Shown in pieces: positions 1 through 12,150 of a DNA stretch of 64,000 bases (its first letter is position 1; the number at the start of each line of letters is the position of its first letter). The notes beneath the pieces are model-generated. The model saw only the letters and a list, made by a program, of their open reading frames with translations. It was not told the origin of the DNA and did not search any database. The DNA is from Lumbricus rubellus (Eukaryota; Annelida; Clitellata; Crassiclitellata; Lumbricidae): the NCBI GenBank assembly GCA_945859605.1, contig OX243821.1, forward strand, positions 20,365,713 through 20,429,712, written 5' to 3'. The position numbers were made by a program, and so were the translations under genes.

Positions 1-74
1 TATAGTGGATGCTTAAAGGTATATAGGCCTATATAAATGTATAATCATAGATAAAGACACTATCAACTATTTTG

Positions 75-150
75 GTTGTGTGTGTGAGTGTGTGTGTGTG
101 TGTGTGTGTGAGTGTTTATGTATGTGTGTGTGTGTGCGTGTGTCGTCGGT
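75..150. repeat. TG microsatellite
   Basis: Near-continuous TG dinucleotides with AG interruptions. Bases 581-1160 beyond it hold the 5' flank of POGLUT1 with no recognisable gene. Confidence 0.9.
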
Positions 151-418
151 GGGAGTGTCTGCGTTAATGTATGTGTGGCCGTATTGATAAGATTACGTAA
201 GATTACACTTGCCCCAGAGGGCCCAGAACTTGATAATATGGTTATACTTACAAAGTTTCCCATCATTTCCTGCGTGGATAGACTATCTCCATTCTATGCT
301 GGCAGATACAGTGCATTTTGATAAGCTTTGTTTCTGTTAAATTTCATGTCGTTGATTGCGAAAGTGAATGAAACATATCAAAATACCATATAGGCATTGT
401 GTGTTGGTCTTTGTAATG

Positions 419-580
419 CGCTTTCTCCTTCTGTTCGCTCTACACTTCTGTCTGGCAGTCTCTATTCTTCCTTCTCTCTTCGCAAAACCTGCTTCTTTTC
501 ACAGGGACCTCGTGCACTGGAGATAAATCTTTACAGTCCAACCTACATGTACTAGAGGCGCATTATAAATGGTCAAATTA
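419..580 (+). mobile_element. LINE 3'-end fragment
   Basis: CTCCTTCTGTTCGCTCTAC and CTAGAGGCGCATTATAAATG match the 3' end of the LINE at 47120-47430. Only the tail of the reverse-transcriptase ORF and the 3' UTR remain. Confidence 0.65.
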
Positions 581-1165
581 CTCAAACACAATGCAATACA
601 ATATCTCTTACCTGCAGCAGCTGATAAAATACCACGTACAGCTGGCTTGATCATCCGTTCTAACTGGTATGTCATGGACGGCCTGCAGCTACGGCCGAAA
701 GACCTTGGAAATAATTAGCCTATGCAATGGCTGCTGGCGTGGATACAGGTATGTTGCACGGAAGGCTATTCCGGGAACCAGGTAGAGACCTAAATCCGCC
801 TAATCGAAGGGTTTGGAATGCACTTCATCTTTAGAGGCGTCGGTATCGTTTTGCTTGGGTAGGCGAGGCACGCTTGGACTTCCCTGCGGCGCTCAAGTGC
901 ATGTGGGAGAGCGGCGGGGTGGGGCGGAGCGGGGCGGGTGGGAAAATAATTATGATCTCGGCTGAGATTTGTTTATGAGAGAAACAAATAGTACCCTAGT
1001 TCATCATCGGAAGATTATTTTCTGAGTCGGGGGATGGACTATGATAGCCTCTATGTGGAGTCATAGAAATGCATAATTATTATTATTATTGTTATTAGGC
1101 CTACTAATAGGCCTACTCCTGCTACTGGCTGCTACGTTTTGCTACTACTACAATAACGACTATTA

Positions 1166-1330
<165 letters not shown>

Positions 1331-1803
1331 CCACTGTCACTGCCTCTTCCACTGCTTCTGCATCTTCTCCTTCGCCTCCTCCTTTCTGCCTTCCTATTTC
1401 TCTTCCTCCAGGAGGTGCCCAGTCAAAAGATAATTGCTTATAGTTGACGACCAAGTAGGCTATTGTTTCGAACATGATTACGTCCGGCAGTCAACAGGCA
1501 AGCACCGTTGGTTTTATTGACCACTGTGTTGCAAAAAATCTTATAACCAGCATGTTACTTCATAATTAAGACACGTATGTGAATCGCTTAATTTCGAATT
1601 ACTGACTTTTAGCCACTATTTATTTGTTTGGTGCAGATCGAAACTGCATCAGTATAGTGAAAAGGCAGTTTACATTTATTATCTTAACTAATTGTTCGCT
1701 AGATGGCTGAGTAAAAATCGTGTGCCGACCATCCTCTGTTTTATTATCAGTGTGGCTGGTGCTGGCGTTAGCTGACGTGTGCGAAGTTTAAAACTTCCAA
1801 AAA

Positions 1804-4800
1804 ATGAATAATTTGTCGATTTGTGCAATAAATCTGCGGCTCGTTTGCCACGTAACCCTACTTCTTTTAACATGTCTAACATTTGCCGAACTGAAGAAAG
1901 ATGAAAGCAGCAGCGAAGGTAAGAAAATAAATAGCTATTTAGTGACGTATTTTTGGGATTGGTGACACACAGCCGAGCCACTAAAGTAACGAAAGACGTA
2001 AAGACAAACGTAGTGGATCCGCTCACGCCCAGAGCGTTAGCGGAAACCATGTGCTACAATCACGCCCGTAACATTATTGGTCGCACTGGCTACGGACGGT
2101 GGGCTAACACCCGTCGGCCAATCAGGTTAGCGGAAAACAATGTGGAAGAGTCGAATACCGTAGGGGAGGAGGTTGTCGAGTACAATTTATGCCCAATGCC
2201 CATCCTTTGTAAACCCTACTGTCAGCAGCACGTGCTGCGTGTCGCAGGGTCTTACGATTTTAGACGAATTGCAATGTAAAACGTTTAAAATGTCTTACAA
2301 ATGACCCTACGTATGGAGGAACATTTTGCACAGGTAATTATGCGCTCTTTATCGTTAAATTTAAGCATGGTTATAACATAGAAGACCTAGGTGTCGTTCG
2401 CGTATAGGGTATAATGTCTTACAAATGACCCTACGTATGGAGGAACATTTTGCACAGGTAATTATGCGCTCTTTATCGTTAAATTTAAGCATGGTTATAA
2501 CATAGAAGACCTAGGTGTCGTTCGCGTATAGGGTATAAGGTTTCGCGTCGTGAGGGTTGGTTAGGGTTAGTGTTAGGGTTAGTGTCGTCATTAGATTCTT
2601 AAGATTTTTGCGTCGTGAGGGTCGGTTAGGGTTAGTGTTAGGGTTAGTGTCGTCATTAGATTCTTAAGATTTTTGCGTTGGTTGTTTAGCAGTTGTTGGC
2701 CAACCTAGCCTAATAGCTTGACCATCAACTGCTAACATCAACTACCTTCTCCCCCCCTGCGGTCTTCGCCTCTTCCAGACGGTTCACGTGACGGGCGTGA
2801 GCGGATCCACGACCAAAGACAAAATGTACGCAAGGTTTCAGTACTTTCTGATGGAAATTGCCAGCATAAGCTTCTTGGCTATTTTAGTTGCTATGACAAC
2901 GCGGCTGTTACGCCTGCTGTACCATTAGTTCTTTGAAATTGCCAGCCTTTTCCTCATGGCGATTACATTACCAACAAAACTTGTCCCAGGGTTTGTGCAA
3001 AGTTGTAGGGTAAACGTGTATTTTAGTCTGGTAAATTATTCGCCATTGCATGGGTTTCAGCTTTAGTCGAGTACCAGTCGGATTGGCGAAAAGAGTTTTT
3101 TCTAAATAGAAGTCGGATTGAAGAAATTATTTTTACTAAAATCGAAGTGGGATTTATGAAAGCGTGAAGCTTCTGCGGCGGAACCTTCCGCCAGATAATG
3201 CCTTCCGAAACTGCTTATACGGCGGAAGTTCGGGAATCGACCCGAACAAGAGTTTCTAATGGCTAAACTAACCCTAACACTAACCCTAACCGACCCTCAC
3301 GATGCCTAACCTGCTATTCGGGTCGATTCTACACGTCTCTCCGGTATACATTTGGCGCATGTGCACATCCTTCCGCCGTATAAGCAGTTCGGAAGGCATT
3401 ATCTGGCGGAAGGTTCCGCCGCAGAAGATTTATCCTTTATGAAAACGATCTCGCTGAAATCGAAGCTGGAGTGACGAACAATAATTTTAAATTAAATAAA
3501 AGTGATATTGATGAAAAATATTTGCTGACGAATTAGAAGCGGGATTTATCTAACTAATTCTTGCCTAAACGGAAGCTGGATCGATGGAAAGGATTCTCGC
3601 CAAACTAGAAGTTGGATTGATAACAAATAACAATGCTGCAGCGAGCGAAGATGAGCGAATAATTTACCAGACTAAAATACACGTTTACCAGTTGTAGTAT
3701 AGTAGTAGCAGCAGCAGCAGCCAGGCCCGCCGAGACGGTGGCAGGGGGGCAAATGCCCAGGGGCCCAGCGACTTTTAAGGGGCCCGGCTTGATATGGACC
3801 ACTCTAAGCCTGTGGTCAATGATCATGTTATGTTATCTGTGCGACTTTGTTTAGGATTTTTTCTCTTGTCATAGGTGTATCAAAGTGGCAGAAATACTTG
3901 TTAACGGTCGAGGAAAGCGTGCAGAACTACACCGACTGTAACAAAGATGACTGCTCTTGTCACCTTGGGTAATCCTTGCACATTGCTTCAGACTTCACAA
4001 GAACTTTGAATTGTATACAGGCACAGAGAGGGAGCCAGTGAAGTTGTTCAATCATGAATATAGATATGAGAATCGAGGAAGACGAGCAGCAAGTCTAGCA
4101 GCATCACTGAGCACAGAGGCGGCCAATCTATAGAGCCAATCAAAAGCAAGATGTTTTAAAATTGCACGTATAATCCTAAATCTAATATAAGTATGTTCTT
4201 ATGATGACCAACCTTGTTTACAAGACATTCAAATAAGATTAATTATTATTATTATTATTATTATTTAAAATATTTTTTTATTGCTAACAAACTATTGTTT
4301 GCTATTATTATTATAGTTATAATTATGTAAGTGTAGATTGCTTGTACTGCTTACAGACTGTTGGAGAGAGACCTTTCCACGTGGAAGGATGGAATTGATG
4401 AAGAATCATTCCGCAAGGCGAAAGACAGAGGAACTCATTATCAGATCATCAACCACAAACTCTACCGCCAGCAGGAGTGTATGTTTCCATTCCGGTTAGA
4501 AGCGTTTATTATTCCATTCATTTCAATTAGTTTATTGAACCCAGTATAAACAATTTCAGTCATGAAACAGCAGTTTTGAACAAATATATTGTTCAAAGAA
4601 ATTATCCAATGCAAACATTTATAAGACAGTTTGTTATCAACTTTCATTGTAAGGCAGTTTATTTACGTTGGTCGGAATTCAATTGAATTTAATTCAAACT
4701 TGTTTGATCAGAGATATCAGCTCGAGAATGCAATAAAATAATCAAAATGACACATTTAAAAAACAACGCATTGAAAACATGAAACCCAGAATGGATGGAG

Positions 4801-7800
4801 GGTTCTTACGTAACGTGATCACAAGGTAATTCAATAGGAAATTTATATTGTGCCGCTCATATTCAGTAGTGCCTGACAATTTAACCTACTTGGGAGTGTT
4901 CTGCGCCCCCAGCCACGGCAAAAGAAAAAGCCAAGAGATTTATGAAGCAAACTTTGTTTGGTCAGATGTAATAAGCACAGCTCTTTGAAGCGAGGTTGTT
5001 CCAGATGGACGGCCCTACAACCGAGATTGTTCGGCAGCTAAGCGAACTCACGGAACTAGGACTTGCCTCTTCATTTCAGAGCGAAGATGGTGACGCGCTT
5101 CAACGTCAGAGACTGGGCGACAGAGATCATTTTGATTTGATGCAGTGTCCACTTTGCATTTGGGAGCACCTCTTGAGTAGAGAGAGCTTGAAGGGGCACT
5201 GTAACAAGAGCACAAGCAAACCCCTAATGTATTATGTCTTTGTTTTTAGCTGCAGTGGCATTGAACATTTCATCCTGAAGATCATCCAGAAGCTGCCGAA
5301 CATGGAGCTGAGCATCAACGTTCACGACTATCCACAGTCCGTCCGATGGGGACCACCCCTACCTGTCCTATCCTTCAGCAAAGTGGTAGGACCTCTTGCT
5401 TAACTGACATCCATTTGTCTATTTGTATATTTGTAAGGCGCTATGGTGTACGGGTATGTTCGGTACCGTGCTCCCCCGCCTCTGCCCATGCTCTTGCTGT
5501 GCCAGTCCCAAGCTTGGATAAGGAAGGGGGTGATGCTAATGATCCTTTGCTAGTTTCTATCTATCGATCAATTCATCCATCTATTTATGGAATTTATATA
5601 GCTCCCCTCCAAGTTAAGTATTCAGAGGTGCTCCCGACACAGACACGTTCAAAAAAGAAAGTATTGAGTGATTTATAGAAAGAAGAGAGCGCAGATCAGA
5701 TGGGGAGGTTATTCCAATCGAGAATAGCCTATTCTGTCCGATGGCTGTGCATGCATGTGGAACGAGCACATAACAGCCGAGTGCAGGGAGCAACGACCAG
5801 AGCAAGCCGAAGTTAAAGTAAAGAGCTCCCGAAGAAAGGCGCACTAACCAGAACATAATGCTGCAAGGGACAGTACTTGGAGGTTATACACTCTGACTGA
5901 AGGATGCACTTGAACTTTGAGACAGAGTCTTGGCAGATATTTTCATTTCAGGTAGGGGTAGAGGCTTCTGATTAGTTATCTTTGTCACGTAGTTAGTTCA
6001 TCCGCACTTAAGCTAGCGACTATTGCTTTCTGATTAGGAAGGAGTCTTGAGATTAGATTTGATCATGATTAGCGATGAATTACACCAATTATTAATTATG
6101 ATTAATGATAAATTATTATTATTATTATTGCTCTGGTATCTGTGTTAACGTGACTGAAGTATGCTGATAACAAACCAGTTGTGATCTTTGTGGATGTACG
6201 TGAAAGTTTATGTTCTTTCAAGAATTTCTATAGCACCTCTTCAAGGGGACTACTCAGAGGCGCTCCCGACTCCAAAAAGCACAGTTTTGTGTTGAATAAA
6301 AAATACTTCAGTGAGAATTCCCGGAAACAGACGTAGCTTCTGTAGGAGGCTAGGAGCCCATTCCAGACCACTGGACCCACTACAGAAAAGGCTATATTCT
6401 GTTAAAGTGCATACAAATGGAACCAAAAGCACTCCCTTCTGTGCAGAATGAAGGGGTGGTGGTCTCGGATACCTGTGTAGTATCAGAGCTCTCGCAAGAG
6501 TCTGGGGCATCAGCATGCTGACATTGCCGAACCAGAGTAGCGATCTTAAATATTCAATGCACTGCCAAGTAGGAAGCCAGTGTAATGGTTTTAGTGAATA
6601 GCTGGAAACATGACGTGATTTAGGAATTGCATAAATACCTGTACAAGCACACGCATACATACATGTGCATACATAGTGCAATTTGCTTACATGCATGTAC
6701 ATACATTCATACATACATACATACATACATACATACATACATACATACATACATACATTCTGTTTCTGTTGTTTCTAACAGGAGAGGGAGAATTTCGACA
6801 TAACATATCCTGCGTGGACGTTTTGGGAGGGCGGACCGGCCGTCTGGCCCATCTACCCGACCGGATTGGGACGCTGGGATCAACAGAGAGAGATTATTCC
6901 AAAGTGAGCCTAAAGTTGTCTTTACCACATCTGGAGTTGCTATGGCTTAACGGGGATGTACCAAATGCACTGTTCGACCAAATACGAACAGTGTAAAAAT
7001 TTTGTCTGCCGACAGCATTTAGTCACTGTACACAAAGAATGCGACTAACAACCTTGCCAGTGAAACTTTCAGGGATTGTTGGAAAATCATTCCCCTGCAA
7101 ATTTGAAAATTTTCCAGGAAAAATTTCAATCGGCTGCGAAGATATTGCATTTTATCAGGTGGTACATTTTTTTAGCCACCCTGTATAGCGTTACAATCAC
7201 AAAATAATCAAAATATGCAATTAAATAATCATTGTATGTGTGTATCATGATGTGCACTTGTTACAGCGCCCTTTCAAGATTCTACTCGGAGGCGATCCCG
7301 ACTACAGTGTGTACCCTAACAGTTTGTTGTTGGTGCGTTTTCTGTAGAGCGGCTGCCAAATGGCCGTGGGACAAGAAGGAGAACAAGGCGTTCTTTCGTG
7401 GATCTCGGACGAGTGCCGAGAGAGATCCTCTGGTCCTCCTTTCGAGGGCTGAACCCGACCTGGTTGATGCGCAGTACACGAAGAACCAAGCGTGGAAGTC
7501 AGACAAGGTGAGTTTGGTCGATCAGCTAAATGAACGAGGGTAATAGTAATAATAATAGTGATTTGAATCAAGTTGCACTTGTTTGGTGCCTGTGTGAAGT
7601 TACTGACAGGTGCTATGTAGATGCCCATATACAATGATAATAATTATTAATAGTAGTAATGATAATAGTAATAAAAATAATAATAATAATAGTACTCTCT
7701 GCTCTGAAACTCCAATTCATGGCTGTCTGAGTAAGTTTTTTGGATGCATTTACATAATAACAATAATAATAATAATAAATTTAATAGTATTAATACTAAT

Positions 7801-10094
7801 AAAATAATAATGATAATGATAAATAAATAATAATAAATATATTAGTGATGACTTTGAAGTTTTGTATTTAATGATTGTTTATTTCTGTTTGTTTATGTAG
7901 GATACTCTGGGTCTGCCAGCAGCATCTGAAATCAAGTTAGAGGACCATTGCCCATACAAGTAAGACTCACAGTCACAGACTTTGTATTGTATTGAAGTGT
8001 ATCAGGGGACGTAGCCAGAAAACAATTTTGGGGCATTTCGTTTGAATGAACAAAGTTGTAGCCATGCAAGGTGCTTTATTTGTTTTGTTTTGTTTGTATG
8101 TGCACTTGTTATAGCGCCCCTTCAAGCTCGCTACTCAGAGGCGCTCCCGACTACAGCACGGACACTGCATCAGAGTTTCACGCCAAATCGCTGAGCAGTT
8201 GCAAGTGAAGGACTTGCCCAAGGTCCCTACATGGCGACTTGAGGTGGATTCGAACCTGCAACCCTTCGGCTGCAAGGCGACGAACATACCCACTACACCA
8301 CCGTGCCCCACTCTATATACTTTAGCTGCCACCTATGGAATGAAGGAATTATACTAACAGGATATTGATAACAGGATTCAAACCACGTTCTGTAACACTT
8401 CAATCCAGAGTGTTAACCATTATACTAACCCCTCTTCTTTGTAAAACTCCTGTTAAGAATTATGTGACGGTTTGTATGCGCACTTGTTATAGCGCCCCTT
8501 CAAGCTCTCTCTCTCTACTCAGATGCGCTCCCGAATGCAGAGCGGACACTGCATCGGAGTTTCATGCCGAAGCGCTGAGCAGTTGAGAGTGAAGGACTTG
8601 CCCGAGGTCCTTATGCGGCGAGGTGGATTCAAACCCCGAACCTTCCGGCTCCAAGGCAACGACGCCACCACTACACCACCGCGACCCACAAATCTTAAAA
8701 AAACACTGGTTTTGTGTCGTCCAGGTATCTCTTCAACTTCCGCGGTGTTGCGGCCAGCTTCCGTTTCAAGCATCTCTTCCTCTGCGATTCCGTCGTTTTC
8801 CACGTCGGTGATGACTGGCTCGAGTTCTTTTATCCAGCGTTGAAACCGTGGGTCCACTACATTCCAGTCAAGAAAGACCTCTCTGATGCCAGGTTGAACA
8901 TAGTCATCTTCTGTCGTATTAATTAATAACTTAGTGATTGATTTTTTTAAGATAAGATACTTTTTCTGGGGGGAATGGTACGTATAACGTCGTATATGCA
9001 TAATATGTTAATAGGTACCATTTCCTTCCTGAAAAACTCTCCCATGGAAAAATCACAAGGTGTTGCATATTATGATTTTTACTTGGGGGCGAATTTCGTT
9101 TCTGAGGAAGGTGGGGAACTTTCCCAACCCCAGAGACGTCTAGATTAAACACTGGCCCTGCCGACAAACAAAGAGCTCAGCGTGAACAGATGAGCAGTTG
9201 TTGTGTCACTCTATCATCATTGTTTTTATCATTGTGTTGTTTACAATTGAAACTATTAATTAGTAATAGTTGGTGAATGGCATTGTAATATGATAGTATA
9301 TTTGTTGTTATAGGGAGTTGATTGAATTCGCTCAGCAGAATGACGACGTTGTTCGAAAGATTGCCGAAAGGTCGGTGGTGTGAAATTCCAGTCTTTTACA
9401 GCTTTTGTAGCTCCAGTATATATACAATATTATTGTTTTGATCTCCTTTCATCAAAGAAGCATGGTGGCTAGTGATGAGAGATAGATGCTAAGAAAAGCT
9501 ATGGTACACTATAAATGATTAACTGCCTTACCTTGTGTGTGTGTGCGTGGGACACTGTGTGTGCTATATTTTGTATGGCACATTTCAACACAGTGGCACT
9601 CACAACCCCAGCATGGCCAAATAGAGCCATGTTAAGGTGAATGAGGCAGAGAGCAGAGCACCAATGGAAAACCATTCCAGATCGAGATCCTATCAGCTGA
9701 GTACATCTAATAAATGAATTGATTGAATGATAGGTTGATTGAATGATAGGTTGATTGAATGATTGATTGACAGGTTGCTGTATTGATTGATTGATATATT
9801 AATTGTTTGGTGTATTGATTGGTCTATTGATTGATGTATTGATTGATTGATCGATTGACTGACTGATTGATTGATCGATTGACTGGTCGATTGATTGATG
9901 GATCTATCGATTTATTGATTGATTGATCGATTGATTGCAGGGGTCGCCAGTTCATCTGGGATCACTTGGACATGGACGACGTCACGTGCTACTGGCATCA
10001 GCTGCTGAAGCGGTACGCTAAGCTGACGAGATGGAAACCAGAGCTGATCTCAACCTACCAGAGGATATCACCAAAGAACAATGAGGAACTTTAA
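1804..10094 (+). CDS. POGLUT1: Protein O-glucosyltransferase 1 (POGLUT1/Rumi), complete, 10 exons
   Basis: Exons: 1804-1918, 3875-3968, 4357-4494, 5250-5385, 6782-6903, 7348-7507, 7901-7959, 8725-8892, 9314-9370, 9941-10094. All phases join to 1203 nt, i.e. 400 residues plus TAA; human POGLUT1 has 392. Residues 1-28 are a signal peptide with a hydrophobic core ([11 protein letters not shown]). The CAP10/Glyco_transf_90 domain follows, with NVHDYPQ (D142 aligns with the human catalytic Asp), [58 protein letters not shown] and [10 protein letters not shown]. The family transfers glucose (or xylose) from UDP-sugar to Ser in EGF repeats of Notch-type proteins in the ER lumen. The C-terminus is NEEL where human has KTEL, so ER retention may differ. 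Exon 4 could also end at 5382, which drops one Val. Exons were recognised by family motifs and by splice signals at every junction. Confidence 0.95.
2290..2537 (+). repeat. 124-bp tandem duplication
   Basis: Two essentially identical copies (TGTCTTACAAATGACCCTAC at 2291 and 2415). Identity implies a recent event. It lies in POGLUT1 intron 1. Confidence 0.9.
2545..2674 (+). repeat. 65-bp tandem duplication with TTAGGG motifs
   Basis: Two copies, each with GGTTAGGGTTAGTGTTAGGG followed by GTCGTCATTAGATTC. The reverse complement of the core recurs at about 3262-3302, inside another element. Confidence 0.85.
3003..3695. mobile_element. Inverted-repeat element enclosing a MITE, POGLUT1 intron 1
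   Basis: GGTAAACGTGTATTTTAGTC at about 3009 returns inverted near 3660-3685. Between the arms is a degenerate tandem repeat (GAAGTCGGATTGA-like units) interrupted by the 3170-3427 element. A decayed fragment rich in GGGGCCC follows at 3718-3790. Confidence 0.6.
3170..3427. mobile_element. MITE with ~58-bp terminal inverted repeats
   Basis: The left arm begins CTTCTGCGGCGGAACCTTCC and the right arm is its near-perfect inverse ending CCGCCGCAGAAG. The centre carries TAACCCTAAC motifs. It has no ORF. Confidence 0.85.
5141..5222 (+). mobile_element. tRNA-derived SINE, 3' fragment
   Basis: GGGAGCACCTCTTGAGTAGA and GCTTGAAGGGGC match full SINE copies. It ends 28 bases before the exon 4 acceptor of POGLUT1. 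Confidence 0.75.
6228..6275 (-). repeat. Short LINE/SINE tail fragments (dispersed family)
   Basis: A 45-60 bp module (TATAGCGCCTCTTCAAG ... ACTCAGAGGCGCTCCC) occurs here and near 5595-5640, 18561-18612, 33808-33870, 37326-37385, 39395-39452, 50293-50350, 58640-58690 and 63148-63195. The inverse orientation occurs at 42310, 46435 and 59370. It is the 3' end shared by the local LINE and SINE. Confidence 0.7.
6700..6757. repeat. CATA microsatellite
   Basis: About 14 uninterrupted CATA units, 25 bases before the exon 5 acceptor of POGLUT1. Confidence 0.95.
7250..7312 (-). mobile_element. SINE 3'-end fragment
   Basis: TGTGCACTTGTTACAGCGCC and GGAGGCGATCCCGACTACAG match the SINE family. It lies 36 bases before the exon 6 acceptor of POGLUT1. 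Confidence 0.75.
8092..8312 (-). mobile_element. tRNA-derived SINE, full length
   Basis: On the - strand it starts GGGGCACGGTGGTGTAGTGG (A-box like) with a B-box region near 8250 (GGTTCGAATCC), and ends GCGCTATAACAAGTGCACAT. In POGLUT1 intron 7. Confidence 0.85.
8470..8692 (-). mobile_element. tRNA-derived SINE, full length
   Basis: Same organisation as the copy at 8092. The tRNA-like head lies about 33 bases before the exon 8 acceptor of POGLUT1. Confidence 0.85.
9709..9940 (+). repeat. TTGA tandem array running into the exon 10 acceptor
   Basis: About 50 ATTG/TTGA-type units with minor changes end in TTGATTGCAG, the 3' splice site of POGLUT1 exon 10. No separate polypyrimidine tract is present. 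Confidence 0.9.
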
Positions 10095-10377
10095 AGACAA
10101 AGGAATCCATTGTTCGCAACATCTGCTTTTTACAATTTCACAATTCGCGGCTTCTTTGGCGAGGTTTCTGTACTTTCACGAAACACGTCTTTTGATATTT
10201 TCCGCTGACCTGGGGTAGGTTGTTTAGGGAGAATTAATTATGTGGGAGTATAGTTGAAGACATTGTTGATGACGTTGGTTCTTCTTTCGAGTGATTTTGT
10301 GAGTGATGCGTAGGAAAATGAAAGTTGAATTAAATAATGTGGATGATGATGGTGGTGGTGATGATGATTATGATGAT

Positions 10378-10379
10378 GT

Positions 10380-10441
<62 letters not shown>
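10378..10441. repeat. GAT microsatellite in the POGLUT1 3' UTR
   Basis: About 20 GAT units. The short Asp-rich open frame here is not a gene. Confidence 0.9.
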
Positions 10442-10447
10442 AATAAA
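10442..10447 (+). promoter_or_regulatory. Candidate poly(A) signal of POGLUT1
   Basis: AATAAA about 350 bases after the POGLUT1 stop codon, directly after a GAT repeat that would lie in the 3' UTR. It is the first canonical hexamer downstream of the stop. Position and sequence are seen; use is inferred. Confidence 0.45.
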
Positions 10448-10595
10448 GCAATAGTAAATTTAAGAGCTAATTGTGATTTAGGAGAAGGTCGACCCTGGGT
10501 TTCTTTGGGGGATCGATTTCAAATGAAAACGTTTTTCTGTCTCTCGTTATTTTTTCTGTCAGCCTGATGTACAAAACATTTGCTGTTGTTGGGAT

Positions 10596-10599
10596 GATA

Positions 10600-10631
<32 letters not shown>

Positions 10632-10725
10632 TGCATATATAATTTATCTATATATATATATATGATATATTATATATAATATATACATTATATAATATAT
10701 GTATATATATATATATAATTATATG
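10596..10725. repeat. TA-rich microsatellite
   Basis: Alternating TA runs. The surrounding AT-rich spacer to 10980 has no recognisable feature. Confidence 0.85.
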
Positions 10726-10984
10726 ACTTTTACTGTCTATGTTAGATGCGTGTACACCAAAGTGCAATTAGCAGTTGATTAATTTAGAATTATATGCTTT
10801 CTTTATTTATTTATAGGCAGTTTTTAGAATCGTAGTGCTCATGCATTTCTGGTGGGCAACTGTTTTTGCTAGCCTGCGAAGTCTTGCCTTAAGACTACGC
10901 AGTTTGAGGATATGAGTTCATTTTTAGTTGTGTATATCAAGTTTTAATGTGATGTTCATAGAAAGCAATATCATGTTACCTTTG

Positions 10985-11290
10985 GTCTCAAAAGCACAAC
11001 AGGGTCTTGTCCCAAATATCTAGCTGATATAATACTCCGGCCTCTTTCAGCCTCTTTGCATCTCCAGTCTGCTCGTACTAGAACTGATGGCTCTGTCCTA
11101 GTCCTTAACCTAAATTGGTCCCTCCCTTTGGAATACACTGTCCCCATCTACTCAACTTCTAGCTGGTAGTCCCTCTTTCTCATTTTACTTTCTCAACACG
11201 TATTTCTTTTCTTTGTGCCCTTGCATACTGGGAGCACCTCTGAACGGTTCACCCTATTAGAGGCGCTTTATAAATGTTTTAATATAATAC
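10985..11290 (+). mobile_element. LINE 3'-end fragment
   Basis: It contains decayed reverse-transcriptase C-terminal sequence and the tail CTGGGAGCACCTCTGAACGG...TTATAAATG, homologous to 47120-47430. From 11291 to 11930 nothing recognisable is seen. Confidence 0.65.
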
Positions 11291-11929
11291 GATAAAAATT
11301 AAGATTTAAAGCCTAATTTGTCTGTTAGTTTACTAGATAAGTGCATCATTTAGCATTTTGTTTCTGTAACTACCCGCATTTTGCTCGGTAGTCTTTGACA
11401 CCTTTCCCTGCTACTTGCGTGAAAATATTGCTATAGGCTCGCCATTAAAAACGGTGTGACACCGTGGTTTAGAAGCGGCTTTATTTCACTTTTCAACCAT
11501 TTCAGCTGGATAGTCTGATTGCCTTTTTGTGACCATACCTAGAGTTAGAATGTTCTTGGAGAATAGGCCTTTTTGTTTGCTGTCAGTGTATTTTTGAATT
11601 TTGATCATTTGTCTCAAGTGCAGAACTTGTATGCGGTTTTTTATGTTTTAAGTTCTATTCCATGACTGATTATTTTTAATAAATGAACAAATGAACAGTT
11701 ATTTTGACTTAGCTTTTTCCTTCAAAGTGGTGCTATATGGAAAGTATTCATGAGTATAGTATGTCAGTTAGATATTTAAAAAATAAATATTAAATTAAAT
11801 TTCTGATTGATTACATATGGTTAGAATTAGCTACTGAAATTTGCTGATTGGAGTTTCGCAGAATCTTATGGCTAATAAATTTTAACTAGAATTACCCATT
11901 ATTTTGTCTAATCGATTACAATCTAATTT

Positions 11930-12150
11930 ATAAGAATTTTTTAGAATCTAATTGATTAGAATTTTCATTAGAATCTGATTTCTTAGAATTTCTCTTAGAA
12001 TCTAATTGATTAGAATTTCTCTTAGAATCTAATTGATTAGAATTTTCATTAGAATTGTGATTAGAATCTAATTGATAAGAATTTTGATTACAATCTAATT
12101 GACTAAAATTTCGATTAGAATCTGATTAGAATTTCGATTAGAATCTAATT
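11930..12150 (+). repeat. Degenerate ~27-bp minisatellite
   Basis: Repeated AGAATCTAATTGATTAGAAT units with small changes, about 9 copies. Confidence 0.85.

Larger units (their letters stand above)
2004..2822. mobile_element. Possible inverted-repeat element in POGLUT1 intron 1
   Basis: GTGGATCCGCTCACGCCC near 2014-2031 recurs inverted near 2795-2812 (GGGCGTGAGCGGATCCAC). The interior holds two tandem duplications. No transposase frame is visible. Confidence 0.4.

Noticed and set aside
8519..9001. 160-codon - strand frame
   Set aside because: Shadow of POGLUT1 exon 8 plus a SINE; no splice support on the - strand.
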